Part shown: piece after piece, positions 9,451-17,921 of the stretch
How positions within the stretch are numbered: the first letter of the stretch is position 1
Layout of the letters: the number at the start of each line of letters is the position of its first letter
NCBI RefSeq assembly: GCF_008704495.1
Contig: NZ_CP023699.1
Coordinates: forward strand, 4,650,001-4,714,000
DNA from: Streptomyces kanamyceticus
GTDB lineage: Bacteria; Actinomycetota; Actinomycetes; Streptomycetales; Streptomycetaceae
DNA length: 64,000 nt
Direction: 5' to 3'
Translations under genes and position numbers: made by a program
The notes under the pieces: generated by a model
The model's database searches: none
What the model was told of the DNA's origin: nothing
The model's input: the letters and a program-made list of their open reading frames with translations, nothing else

Positions 9451-9492
9451 GGGGTCTCCCCTGCTCGAGCGAAGCCGAGAGCTTGGGGAAGG
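9451..9492. repeat. Streptomyces-type interspersed palindromic element
   Basis: The segment containing CTGCTCGAGCGAAGCCGAGA followed by GCTTGGGGAA is an imperfect hairpin of a kind I recall as recurring between genes in many Streptomyces genomes. It lies in the 180-bp gap upstream of the methyltransferase. It may act as a terminator or be a REP-like repeat. Confidence 0.5.
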
Positions 9493-9589
9493 GTGGGCAC
9501 AGCCCCCGGTGCAGACCAGCCATAGAGACGACACAGCCCCGACGCGGAGGGTCAGTACCCCCGGCGCCGAGGCAACGTCAACAAGGGGA

Positions 9590-10156
9590 TCAGCTCTTGG
9601 CCGACGGAGTAGCGGACGCGCTCTTGCAGCTGTCCTGCTTGCCCATCGCCTTGCCGACCTCCCCCTCCTGCAGCTTCTCCAGCGCCTCGTTGCCGCTCTT
9701 GCTGAGCTTGTCCAGCTCGCCCGCGATGTTCTTGAGGCCGTCCGCGAAGTCCGCCTGGTCCTTGGTGTCGAGGTCGTCGACCTGCTTCTTGAGGCCTTCG
9801 TACGACTTGGAGATGGCGTTGAGCTCCTTGACGGCGTCGTCCGTCTTCTTCTGCCCGCCGTCGACCGGCGGCGCGCCCGCGCCCTTCACGGAGGCGCCCA
9901 TCGCCTTGTAGGCGTCGGACATGTCCTGGAACGCCTTGGAGTCCGTCTTCTGGACGTCGGCAGGCGCGCTGTTGTCCGAGGTCTCCTTCTGGATCGCGGC
10001 GTTGGCGTCCGCGATCTTCTTCGACTGCGGCTGTACGGAGTCACAGACCTTCTTGGCCCAGTCGTCCAGCTTCTTGTCGCCGTCGTCGCTGCACCCGGAC
10101 AACGCGAGTACCAGTACCGCACCGCCGGACAGTGCGGCTGCAAGCTTCTTGTTCAC
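9590..10156 (-). CDS. Small secreted lipoprotein, coiled-coil
   Basis: 188 residues from the GTG at 10156, preferred over the ATG at 10174 because GGAAGGGA then lies at normal spacing. The signal peptide KKLAAALSGGAVLVLALSGC ends in a lipobox (LSGC, lipidated cysteine near residue 22). The rest is charged and helical, Lys/Asp/Ala-rich (residues 28-180), with no enzymatic motif. It is probably anchored on the outer face of the membrane. It lies downstream of the proton pyrophosphatase on the same strand, but a double hairpin separates the two, so it is unlikely to be strictly co-transcribed. Function unknown. Confidence 0.8.
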   Translation of the reverse strand: MNKKLAAALSGGAVLVLALSGCSDDGDKKLDDWAKKVCDSVQPQSKKIADANAAIQKETSDNSAPADVQKTDSKAFQDMSDAYKAMGASVKGAGAPPVDGGQKKTDDAVKELNAISKSYEGLKKQVDDLDTKDQADFADGLKNIAGELDKLSKSGNEALEKLQEGEVGKAMGKQDSCKSASATPSAKS

Positions 10157-10319
10157 CGGATTGGTCCCTTCCATGGCTCTCGGCCCCGGAACTTACACGC
10201 CAACTGGGCGACAACCGCATGTCGGGGGCCCCATACAACCGCTATTGAAGCCATTTGCACCAAGGGACAGCGGAGCAGGGAGCGCGAGAGAAGGCTCACG
10301 GCGCACCCCCGGCACGCCG

Positions 10320-10378
10320 ACGGGCGGACGGCGCATCAAAAAGCGCCGTCCGCCCGTGTGTTGGCCCGCGTGCGGGCC
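10320..10378 (-). terminator. Tandem hairpins after hppA
   Basis: A 7-bp GC hairpin (10363-10369 with 10372-10378) and a perfect 15-bp stem (10320-10334 with 10343-10357, loop ATCAAAAA) follow the hppA stop codon in the direction of transcription. Confidence 0.8.
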
Positions 10379-10406
10379 CACGTGTTGGGCAGAGCCCGAC
10401 CCGGAG

Positions 10407-12809
10407 TTACGAAACCACGGCCGGATCGGCCGGTTTCGCCACCATCTCGGAGTTGCCCTCGTCCCCGACGGCGATGCCCCGCCGCTTGGAGACGTAGACC
10501 GCGCCGATGATGACCGCGATGGAGAGCACCGCGATCAGCACCCGCATCCCGACACTGGCGTCGTCCCCGTAGCTGAACTTGACGACCGCGGGCGCGATCA
10601 GCAGTGCCACGAGGTTCATCACCTTCAGCAGGGGGTTGATCGCGGGGCCCGCGGTGTCCTTGAACGGGTCGCCCACGGTGTCGCCGATGACGACCGCGGC
10701 ATGGGCCTCGCTGCCCTTGCCGCCGTGGTGACCGTCCTCGACGAGCTTCTTCGCGTTGTCCCAGGCGCCACCGGAGTTGGCGAGGAAGACCGCCATCAGG
10801 GTGCCGGTGCCGATCGCGCCCGCCAGGAACGAGCCGAGCGCGCCGACGCCGAGCGAGAAGCCGACCGCGATCGGCGTGAGCACGGCGAGCAGACCCGGCG
10901 TGGCCAGCTCGCGCAGCGCGTCCTTGGTGCAGATGTCGACGACGCGCCCGTACTCCGGTTCCTCGGAGTAGTCCATGATCCCTGGGTGCTCGCGGAACTG
11001 CCGCCGCACCTCGTAGACCACGGCACCGGCCGACCGCGACACCGCGTTGATCGCGAGCCCCGAGAAGAGGAAGACGACCGCGGCGCCGAGGATCAGGCCC
11101 ACCAGGTTGTTGGGCTGTGAGATGTCCATCACGAGATTCATCGGGGCGCCGTCGCCCATCTTCTCGCCGACGTCCTTGGCGGCGGTAGCGATGGCGTCGC
11201 GATACGACCCGAAGAGCGCCGAGGCCGCGAGGACCGCGGTCGCGATGGCGATGCCCTTGGTGATGGCCTTGGTGGTGTTGCCGACGGCGTCCAGGTCGGT
11301 GAGCACCTGCGCGCCCGAACCCGCGACGTCGCCGGACATCTCCGCGATGCCCTGCGCGTTGTCCGAAACGGGGCCGAAAGTGTCCATCGCGACGATGACA
11401 CCGACCGTGGTGAGCAGGCCGGTCCCGGCGAGCGCCACCGCGAACAGGGCGAGCATGATCGACGTACCGCCGAGCAGGAACGCCCCGTACACGCCGAGCC
11501 CGATCAACAGCGCGGTGTAGACGGCCGATTCGAGACCGATCGAGATTCCGGCGAGGACGACGGTGGCCGGGCCGGTCAGCGAGGTCTTGCCGATGTCCTT
11601 CACGGGACGCCGGGTGGTCTCGGTGAAGTAGCCGGTGAGCTGCTGGATCAGCGCGGCCATCACGATGCCGATGGCGACGGCGACGACCGCGAGGATCCGC
11701 GGATCGCCGTCGTGGCCCTTGATCGCCGCGTCCGTGACGCCGTCCAGGTCCGCGTACGAGGACGGGAGATAGACGAAGACGGCCGCGGCCACGAGCGCCA
11801 GCGAGATGACCGCGGAGATGAAGAAGCCGCGGTTGATGGCGCTCATGCCGCTGCGGTCGGAGCGCCTGGGCGCCACCGCGAAGATGCCGATCATCGCGGT
11901 GACGACGCCGATGGCCGGGACGATCAGCGGGAAGGCGAGCCCGGAGTCGCCGAACGCCACCTTGCCGAGGATCAGCGCGGCGACCAGCGTGACGGCGTAC
12001 GACTCGAAGAGGTCGGCGGCCATACCGGCGCAGTCGCCGACGTTGTCGCCCACGTTGTCGGCGATGGTCGCGGCATTACGCGGATCGTCCTCCGGAATGC
12101 CCTGCTCGACCTTGCCGACCAGGTCGGCGCCGACGTCGGCGGCCTTGGTGAAGATGCCGCCGCCGACACGCATGAACATCGCGATCAGCGCGGCACCGAG
12201 GCCGAAACCTTCCAGCACCTTCGGCGCGTCGGCCGCGTAGACGAGCACCACACAGGAGGCGCCCAGAAGACCGAGCCCCACCGTGAACATGCCGACGACG
12301 CCGCCCGTGCGGAAAGCGATCTTCATGGCCTTGTGCGAGACGGCGGTGAGATCCTTTTCGGGCTCACCCTCCGCCGGAGTGGCCTCTCGGGCGGCGGCCG
12401 CCACGCGCACATTGCTGCGCACGGCGAGCCACATACCGATATAGCCGGTGGTCGCCGAGAACGCCGCGCCGACCAAGAAGAAGATCGATCGTCCGGCGCG
12501 CTGATTCCAGTCGTCCGCGGGGAGCAGCATGAGCAGGAAGAACACCACGACGGCGAATACGCCGAGCGTGCGCATCTGGCGTCCCAGATAGGCATTGGCG
12601 CCTTCCTGGATCGCCTTCGCGATCTTCTTCATGCTGTCGGTGCCCTCGCCGGCCGCGAGCACCTGGCGTACCAGGACACCGGCGACCACGAGCGCCGCGA
12701 GCGCGACGGCCGCGATGACCATCACGATGAGACGATTGTCGTCGGTCAGTACTGCGGCTGCGAAGGTTGAGGGGTGGTCGATCTGATGAGGGGAAAAAAG
12801 CCCCGCCAT
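10407..12809 (-). CDS. hppA: Membrane-bound proton-translocating inorganic pyrophosphatase
   Basis: Hydrolyses pyrophosphate and uses the energy to pump protons across the membrane. 800 residues with about 16 membrane segments. The pyrophosphate-binding motif DVGADLVGKVE is present, followed by the acidic stretch DDPRNAATIADNVGDNVGD. The motif GNTTKA carries a lysine where potassium-dependent enzymes have alanine, which marks it as the K+-independent, proton-pumping subfamily. The start ATG at 12809 is supported by AAGGAGGACG just upstream. Its promoter must lie in the AT-richer stretch after the apgA terminator, because a terminator with a U-tract closes the upstream bldG-apgA unit. Confidence 0.95.
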   Translation of the reverse strand: MAGLFSPHQIDHPSTFAAAVLTDDNRLIVMVIAAVALAALVVAGVLVRQVLAAGEGTDSMKKIAKAIQEGANAYLGRQMRTLGVFAVVVFFLLMLLPADDWNQRAGRSIFFLVGAAFSATTGYIGMWLAVRSNVRVAAAAREATPAEGEPEKDLTAVSHKAMKIAFRTGGVVGMFTVGLGLLGASCVVLVYAADAPKVLEGFGLGAALIAMFMRVGGGIFTKAADVGADLVGKVEQGIPEDDPRNAATIADNVGDNVGDCAGMAADLFESYAVTLVAALILGKVAFGDSGLAFPLIVPAIGVVTAMIGIFAVAPRRSDRSGMSAINRGFFISAVISLALVAAAVFVYLPSSYADLDGVTDAAIKGHDGDPRILAVVAVAIGIVMAALIQQLTGYFTETTRRPVKDIGKTSLTGPATVVLAGISIGLESAVYTALLIGLGVYGAFLLGGTSIMLALFAVALAGTGLLTTVGVIVAMDTFGPVSDNAQGIAEMSGDVAGSGAQVLTDLDAVGNTTKAITKGIAIATAVLAASALFGSYRDAIATAAKDVGEKMGDGAPMNLVMDISQPNNLVGLILGAAVVFLFSGLAINAVSRSAGAVVYEVRRQFREHPGIMDYSEEPEYGRVVDICTKDALRELATPGLLAVLTPIAVGFSLGVGALGSFLAGAIGTGTLMAVFLANSGGAWDNAKKLVEDGHHGGKGSEAHAAVVIGDTVGDPFKDTAGPAINPLLKVMNLVALLIAPAVVKFSYGDDASVGMRVLIAVLSIAVIIGAVYVSKRRGIAVGDEGNSEMVAKPADPAVVS

Positions 12810-13009
12810 TCGTCCTCCTTGACGCTGGGGCTGAGCTCAAGATGTGGACGGATTGTAGGGAGCGGAACCTGATCAAAACAGAGCGCCACAAACGGAATTG
12901 ACCTGAGATTGCTACTCAGCAAATGATCGTCGGTGTGGATTGGCCCCGAAAGCGGTAATGCCTCAAAAGCGTTGACGAAAGATCGTCGATCTAGGCCGTT
13001 AAATGATCA
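12810..13009 (-). promoter_or_regulatory. hppA upstream region, AT-rich for this genome
   Basis: About 200 bp of unusually AT-rich sequence (for example ATCAAAACAGAG, GGAATTGACCTGAGATTGCTAC) with no ORF. It lies between the apgA terminator and hppA and is the only room for the hppA promoter and leader. No specific operator was recognised. Confidence 0.4.
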
Positions 13010-13051
13010 GAAAAAGAAAAGGCCCTGTTCACCGTGGTGGTGACAGGGCCT
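13010..13051 (-). terminator. Rho-independent terminator of the bldG-apgA unit
   Basis: On the minus strand a stem of about 13 bp (13039-13051 with 13020-13033, one bulged base) is followed at once by TTTTCTTTTT. A real U-tract is uncommon in Streptomyces, so this should be an efficient intrinsic terminator. Confidence 0.9.
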
Positions 13052-13140
13052 GCGCCGATCTCCGGCAGCTCCGTGCCGACCGGGCGGAAGTGTCACGCAG
13101 TCGGGACGGGAGGGGCCGGATCTGTCGTGCGGGAGTCTCT

Positions 13141-13260
13141 GGATCTCAGGCCGGATCTCTGGATCTCGGAGCAGATCTCCGGGTCTCAGGGCCGATCTCT
13201 GGATCGCGGAGCAGATCTCCGGGTCTCAGGGCCGCCCTCTGGATCTCAGGGCAGAAGTGA
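13141..13260. repeat. Degenerate 20-bp tandem array over the apgA 3' end
   Basis: Six consecutive 20-bp units related to GGATCTCGGAGCAGATCTCC / GGGTCTCAGGGCCGATCTCT. They pair into two 40-bp units (13161-13200 and 13201-13240) that differ at three positions. The apgA stop codon (13246-13248) lies inside the last unit; the rest is 3' untranslated. Many units contain AGATCTC/GGATCTC, giving partly self-complementary sequence. Confidence 0.85.
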
Positions 13261-13686
13261 GACGGGGGCTGTCGGCCAGCTCATCCGGATCAAGCCACCG
13301 GACGCGCCCGCGGTGACCTCCACGTCATCCACGAGACCGCTGATGACGGCGAGACCCATCTCGTCCTCGCCCTCGGCCTCCAGGTCGTCACCGGCACCGC
13401 CGGACGCACCCGGCGCCCGGTCACCCGGAGCGGCGCGTGGCGCCTCGTCGCCGACCTCGATGGAGAACTGCTTCTCGTCCTCGATCAGCGCGACCCGCAC
13501 CGGCTCCGTGACACCGGCGCTCTGATGGAGTCCGACGGCACGCGTGCAGGCCTCGCCGACCGCGAGCCTGACCTCGTCGAGAACGGCCTCGTCCACCCCG
13601 GCCCTACGCGCGACCGCGGCCGCCACCAGGCGAGCGGTCCTGACGTGCTCAGGCAGCGCGCTGAAGCGGAGTTCAACGGTGGCCAT
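13246..13686 (-). CDS. apgA: Anti-sigma factor with HATPase (RsbW-like) fold
   Basis: 146 residues from the ATG at 13686, which has GAGGGGGA just upstream. RsbW/SpoIIAB-like histidine-kinase-type ATPase domain: N-box region VRLAVGEACTRAV (about 42-54) and a G-box-like DEMGLAVISGLVDDVEV near residue 115. It lies immediately downstream of bldG on the same strand, as the S. coelicolor anti-sigma factor SCO3548 (ApgA) does. By family it would bind a sigma factor and phosphorylate or bind the anti-anti-sigma factor BldG. A Gly/Ala/Pro/Asp-rich insertion at about 84-108 interrupts the domain. Its 3' end runs into a 20-bp tandem array. Confidence 0.85.
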   Translation of the reverse strand: MATVELRFSALPEHVRTARLVAAAVARRAGVDEAVLDEVRLAVGEACTRAVGLHQSAGVTEPVRVALIEDEKQFSIEVGDEAPRAAPGDRAPGASGGAGDDLEAEGEDEMGLAVISGLVDDVEVTAGASGGLIRMSWPTAPVSLLP

Positions 13687-13816
13687 GCATCCCCCTCGAC
13701 ATACGGGCGTGCTGTCAGGGGGCCGGGCCGCAGGCCCGGTCCCCTGCTGTACTGCCGTCCCGGGCCGGGGCCCGGGACGTCCGGCTCTCGGTCGGTCGGC
13801 CTGCGCCGACCGGCAC

Positions 13817-14158
13817 TCAGTCGGTGGCCGCGACCGCTTCCTCGACCGAGGTGTGAATGGGGAACACCTTGGTGAGGCCGGTAATGCGGAAGATCTTGAG
13901 AATGCGCTCCTGGTTGCAGACCAGGCGCAGCGAGCCCTCATGGGCACGCACTCGCTTCAGGCCGCCGACCAGCACGCCGAGTCCGGTGGAGTCGAGGAAG
14001 TCCACGCCCTCCATGTCGACGACAAGATGGAAACTGCCGTCGTTCACCAACTCGACCAGCTGCTCGCGCAGCTTGGGCGCGGTATATACGTCGATTTCGC
14101 CACCGACCTCGACGACCGTACGATCGCCGACGGTACGGGTCGACAGGGACAGGTCCAC
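13817..14158 (-). CDS. bldG: Anti-anti-sigma factor BldG
   Basis: 113-residue STAS-domain protein, exactly the length of S. coelicolor BldG, which is required for aerial mycelium and antibiotic production. The phosphorylatable serine lies in the conserved [14 protein letters not shown] (about residue 57). GTG start at 14158 with GGAGG six bases upstream. It is transcribed divergently from the helicase gene at 14239, so regulatory sequence is confined to 14159-14238 and whatever extends into the helicase gene. The downstream partner is the anti-sigma factor, with 130 bp between them. Unphosphorylated BldG would free a sigma factor by binding the anti-sigma factor. Confidence 0.97.
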
Positions 14159-14238
14159 GGATCCTCCAGCACCTTGCTATCGAGCGGTCATCCCTCGGGA
14201 CACCTCGGCAGAGCCCCCAGGACGGATCGCCAGCCGCG

Positions 14239-16749
14239 ATGGCATTCAATCACTTACCGGCAGGCGAGCACGACGCCTTCGGACCATTGTCCATCCCGCC
14301 AGTGACACACTCGGTGCCGATGGCCAAAAAATCGCCTCCCGGAGGACCCTCTTCGGGCGCCCCGGCACACACGCCCCCGCGGACGGTCCTGGACCGGCTC
14401 ACCGCGGGGCCGAGCCGTGCTTCGCGCGTCACTCATACGGAGCACTTGCCCCCACGTGCGGCCCGGTATGCCGTCTGGCCCGACCGCATCCGCTCCGAGG
14501 TCATTTCCGCTGTCCAGGCGGCGGGCATCGAACACCCGTGGGCCCACCAGGCACGCGCCGCCGAGCACGCGCTCGACGGCGAATCCGTGGTCGTCGCCAC
14601 CGGCACCGCCTCCGGCAAGTCCCTGGCTTATCTCACCCCCGTGCTCTCCACCCTGCTCGACGGCTCCGAGGCCCCCAACGGACGCGGCACGACCGCCCTG
14701 TACCTGGCCCCGACCAAGGCGCTCGCCGCCGACCAGCGCCGGGCCGTGCGCGAGCTCGCGGCCCCGCTCGGCAACGCGGTCCGACCCGCCGTGTACGACG
14801 GCGACACCCCTGTCGAGGAACGCGAGTGGGTGCGCCAGTACGCCAATTACGTCCTGACCAACCCCGACATGCTGCACCGCGGGATACTCCCCTCCCACCC
14901 GCGCTGGTCCTCCTTCCTGCGCGCCCTGCGCTACGTCGTCATCGACGAGTGCCACACCTACCGCGGCGTCTTCGGCTCCCACGTCGCCCAGGTCCTGCGC
15001 CGACTGCGCCGCCTCTGCGCCCGCTACGGCTCCGAGCCCGTCTTCCTCCTCGCCTCCGCCACCTCCGCCGAACCGGCCCTGTCGGCGCAGCGCCTGACCG
15101 GCATCCCCGTGCACGAGGTCGCCGACGACGCCTCACCCCGCGGCGATCTCGTGTTCGCCCTGTGGGAGCCTCCTCTCACCGAACTCCACGGCGAGAAGGG
15201 CGCGCCCGTCCGCCGCACCGCCACCGCCGAGACGGCGGACCTGCTGACCGACCTCACCGTGCAGGGCGTCCGCTCGGTCGCCTTCGTACGCTCCCGGCGC
15301 GGCGCCGAACTGATCTCGGTGATCGCCCAGGAGCGCCTCGCCGAGGTCGACCGCTCCCTGGCCCGCCGCGTCGCCGCCTACCGGGGCGGCTATCTGCCCG
15401 AAGAGCGCCGCGCCCTCGAACGCGCCCTGCACTCCGGCGAACTCCTCGGCCTCGCCGCCACCACCGCGCTCGAACTGGGCGTCGACGTCTCGGGGTTGGA
15501 CGCCGTGATCATCGCGGGCTATCCCGGCACCCGGGCCTCGCTCTGGCAACAGGCGGGCCGGGCAGGCCGCTCCGGCCAGGGCGCCCTGGCCGTGCTCGTA
15601 GCCCGCGACGACCCGCTGGACACGTATCTCGTCCACCATCCCGAGGCACTGTTCGAGCAGCCCGTGGAGTCGACGGTCCTCGACCCTGACAATCCGTACG
15701 TCCTCGCACCCCACCTCTGCGCGGCCGCCGCGGAACTCCCGCTCACCGACGAGGACTTGGTCCTCTTCGGCCCGGCGACCGAGGAACTGCTCCCGCAGCT
15801 GGAGGCCGCGAAGCTGCTGCGCCGCCGCACCAAGGCCTGGCACTGGACCCGCCGCGAACGGGCCGCCGACCTCACCGACATCCGCGGCGAGGGCGGCAAG
15901 CCGGTCCAGATCGTCGAGGAGGGCACGGGACGCCTGCTCGGCACCGTCGACGCCTCCGCCGCCCACACCACCGTGCACGAGGGCGCGGTCCACCTCCATC
16001 AGGGCCGCACGTATCTCGTACGCCACCTCGACCTGGAGGACTCGGCCGCCCTGGTCGAGGAGGCCGTACCGCCGTACTCCACGACCGCCCGCGACACCAC
16101 GGCGATCTCCATCCTGGAGACGGACGTCGAGGTCCCCTGGGGCGCGGGACGCCTCTGCTACGGCTCCGTCGAAGTCACCAACCAGGTCGTCTCCTTCCTG
16201 CGCAGAAAACTCATCACGGGCGAGGTGCTCGGCGAGACGAAGCTCGACCTGCCCCCTCGAACGCTGCGCACCCGCGCGGTCTGGTGGACCGTCACCGAGG
16301 ACCAACTGGATGCCGCCCGCGTCAATCCCGAGATCCTCGGCGGCGCCCTGCACGCGGCCGAGCACGCCTCCATCGGCATGCTGCCGCTGTTCGCCACGTG
16401 CGACCGCTGGGACATCGGCGGCGTATCGGTCCCTCTCCACCCTGACACCCTCCTTCCCACGGTCTTCGTCTACGACGGCCATCCCGGCGGTGCGGGATTC
16501 GCCGAGCGGGCCTTCCACACGGCCCGCGAATGGCTCACCGCCACCCGCCAGGCCATCGCCTCCTGCGAATGCGAGGCGGGCTGCCCCTCCTGCATCCAGT
16601 CCCCCAAGTGCGGCAACGGCAACGACCCGCTGCACAAACGCGGCGCCGTCCGCCTCCTCTCGACCCTCCTCAAGGACGCACCGGACTCGACGGACACCGC
16701 GGTCGCGTCGGCGGGCCCGGCAGAACCGGCAGAACCGGCGGCCGAGTAG
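14239..16749 (+). CDS. DEAD/DEAH-box helicase with C-terminal cysteine cluster (MrfA/Hrq1-like)
   Basis: 836 residues. SF2 helicase core: Walker A VVATGTASGKSLAYLTP (about 115-131), Walker B box VIDECHTYRGVFG (DECH, about 234), motif III LLASATSAEP, and helicase C-terminal motifs TTALELGVDVSG and QQAGRAGRSGQ. The C-terminus has the DUF1998-type metal cluster CECEAGCPSCIQSPKC (about 775-791), as in Bacillus MrfA and yeast Hrq1, which act in repair of mitomycin adducts and interstrand crosslinks. The start at 14239 follows genus orthologues as I remember them; ATG 14320 (MAKKSPPGG) is an alternative, and neither has a good Shine-Dalgarno. Likely role: DNA repair helicase. The 3' end has a tandem GCAGAACCG duplication. 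Confidence 0.88.
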   Translation: MAFNHLPAGEHDAFGPLSIPPVTHSVPMAKKSPPGGPSSGAPAHTPPRTVLDRLTAGPSRASRVTHTEHLPPRAARYAVWPDRIRSEVISAVQAAGIEHPWAHQARAAEHALDGESVVVATGTASGKSLAYLTPVLSTLLDGSEAPNGRGTTALYLAPTKALAADQRRAVRELAAPLGNAVRPAVYDGDTPVEEREWVRQYANYVLTNPDMLHRGILPSHPRWSSFLRALRYVVIDECHTYRGVFGSHVAQVLRRLRRLCARYGSEPVFLLASATSAEPALSAQRLTGIPVHEVADDASPRGDLVFALWEPPLTELHGEKGAPVRRTATAETADLLTDLTVQGVRSVAFVRSRRGAELISVIAQERLAEVDRSLARRVAAYRGGYLPEERRALERALHSGELLGLAATTALELGVDVSGLDAVIIAGYPGTRASLWQQAGRAGRSGQGALAVLVARDDPLDTYLVHHPEALFEQPVESTVLDPDNPYVLAPHLCAAAAELPLTDEDLVLFGPATEELLPQLEAAKLLRRRTKAWHWTRRERAADLTDIRGEGGKPVQIVEEGTGRLLGTVDASAAHTTVHEGAVHLHQGRTYLVRHLDLEDSAALVEEAVPPYSTTARDTTAISILETDVEVPWGAGRLCYGSVEVTNQVVSFLRRKLITGEVLGETKLDLPPRTLRTRAVWWTVTEDQLDAARVNPEILGGALHAAEHASIGMLPLFATCDRWDIGGVSVPLHPDTLLPTVFVYDGHPGGAGFAERAFHTAREWLTATRQAIASCECEAGCPSCIQSPKCGNGNDPLHKRGAVRLLSTLLKDAPDSTDTAVASAGPAEPAEPAAE

Positions 16750-16788
16750 ACCGAGAGGCACGTGCCGCCCCGGCACATCAGCCACCGC

Positions 16789-17223
16789 TCAGCCACCGCC
16801 CGCTCCCGGGCTCACCGGCCCCACGGAGCCGCCCAACTCACCCGGCCCGACAGGCCCCGCAGGCCCCGCAGGCCCCGCAGGCCCCGCCCGAGAGTCCACC
16901 TCCGTGGCGAAGGGTCCGGCCTCGGCCGACACCGTGACCGCGGAGACCTGCCCGCGCACGACGCACCGCACCATCCGCGTCGCCTGCGCCTTCGCGACTC
17001 TTCCGGCCGCGTCACACGCCCCCTCCCGCCCCTCTCCCCAGCGGTCCGCCGCCGCGAGCGCCGCCAAGTCCGCCGCGCCGCCCGCCCGATGCCGGGCCAC
17101 GATCACCTGCGACATCGCGAGCACCGCACCGCAGACCACACAGAGCACGGCCATCACGACGACGACCCACACCGTGGCCGCGCCCCGGTCCCGACCAACG
17201 CCGCGCCGCCTTCCGCCCCTCAC
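16789..17223 (-). CDS. TadE/G-like secreted or membrane protein (Rv3654c type) with collagen-like tail
   Basis: 144 residues. GTG start at 17223 overlaps the TGA of the upstream tadE gene (GTGA), so translation is coupled. It has one hydrophobic segment right after GAATVW (about residues 13-35, VVVVMAVLCVVCGAVLAM), then AAADLAALAAA-type helix, resembling the pseudopilin helix of minor pilins. The last 30 residues contain GPAGPAGPAGPVGPG, a short collagen-like run encoded by exact 9-bp repeats. It is the last gene of the tad operon and may be a minor pilin or assembly component. In mycobacteria the equivalent small protein is reported to be secreted. Confidence 0.75.
   Translation of the reverse strand: MRGGRRRGVGRDRGAATVWVVVVMAVLCVVCGAVLAMSQVIVARHRAGGAADLAALAAADRWGEGREGACDAAGRVAKAQATRMVRCVVRGQVSAVTVSAEAGPFATEVDSRAGPAGPAGPAGPVGPGELGGSVGPVSPGAGGG
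16851..16895. repeat. Five perfect 9-bp tandem repeats inside the last tad gene
   Basis: CAGGCCCCG occurs five times in a row at 16851-16895. On the minus strand it encodes Gly-Pro-Ala triplets. Copy number could change by slippage without a frameshift, because the unit is a multiple of three. Confidence 0.9.
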
Positions 17224-17630
17224 GCACCCACCTCCACCGTCTCCTCCGCCAACGCCACCGCCTCCGACCGCAGGCGCAGCCCGATGCCGAGTGCAGTAGG
17301 GCCCGGCGAGTCCGCCGCGACCTCGACGCGCACCAGGTCTCCGTCGCGTCGCACGGACACGGTCGCCCCGCGCGGCGCCGCCTGCCGCGCCGCCGCCACC
17401 GCCACGCCCTCCGGGTCCTGCCGGGCCACCGCGCGGGCCCCGGCCCTGGCCGCGTCGACGCACTGGATCTGCGCCGACGCGGCCAGCAACATCCAGACCA
17501 GCGCCATCGTGAACAGCACCAGCGTGGGCAGCACCACGGCCGCCTCCGCCGTCACGAATCCCCGGTCCCCGAGCCGCCTCCCGGCACACCACCACCGCTC
17601 AGGCCTGCCGGAACTCTCAGAACTGGACAT
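17220..17630 (-). CDS. TadE-like pilus assembly protein
   Basis: 136 residues. After a charged N-terminus comes GFVTAEAAVVLPTLVLFTMA, a conserved TadE signature (E-A-A-hydrophobic-P) followed by a single membrane helix (about residues 27-50), then AQIQCVDAARAGARA and a soluble domain. TadE proteins are pseudopilin-like components processed by the Tad/Flp machinery. The start ATG at 17630 overlaps the end of the small pilin-like gene by 14 bp, and the stop overlaps the next gene as GTGA, so the three are one coupled unit. Confidence 0.82.
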   Translation of the reverse strand: MSSSESSGRPERWWCAGRRLGDRGFVTAEAAVVLPTLVLFTMALVWMLLAASAQIQCVDAARAGARAVARQDPEGVAVAAARQAAPRGATVSVRRDGDLVRVEVAADSPGPTALGIGLRLRSEAVALAEETVEVGA

Positions 17631-17868
17631 CGAGCGCCTTCTCCACCACCGCTTGCAGCGCCGCCCTGACCTGCCCGCTCGTCACCACCTTGTAGAGCAG
17701 CCCGGCGAACCCCACCGCCGCGATCAGCCCCATCGCGTACTCGGAAGTGACCATCCCGGCATCCCCGCCCACCGCACGAGTCCGCCACCACGGCCGCCGC
17801 GCCCACACCTGCCGATTCGCCTGCCGACGCGCCTGTCCAACCGCCTGTCCACTCATCTCAACCCCCAT
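17617..17868 (-). CDS. DUF4244-type Flp pilin-like small protein
   Basis: About 83 residues. The C-terminal half reads GMVTSEYAMGLIAAVGFAGL, the E-Y/hydrophobic-helix arrangement of Flp-type pilins where the prepilin peptidase cuts before the helix and glutamate +5 is conserved. It is a good candidate for the structural pilin of this tad locus. Start is uncertain: ATG 17868 was used (GGGGTG nine bases upstream), but GTG 17877 and ATG 17856 are also possible. It lies between tadC and tadE in the operon. Confidence 0.72.
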   Translation of the reverse strand: MGVEMSGQAVGQARRQANRQVWARRPWWRTRAVGGDAGMVTSEYAMGLIAAVGFAGLLYKVVTSGQVRAALQAVVEKALDVQF

Positions 17869-17921
17869 GAAGTTCACCCCAGTTGTCGTCTGATCCCTCG
17901 ATGTCGGCGCTCACCCGACAC

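Noticed and set aside
13141..13260. CRISPR array
   Set aside because: The 20-bp units are contiguous and without spacers; no cas genes are present.
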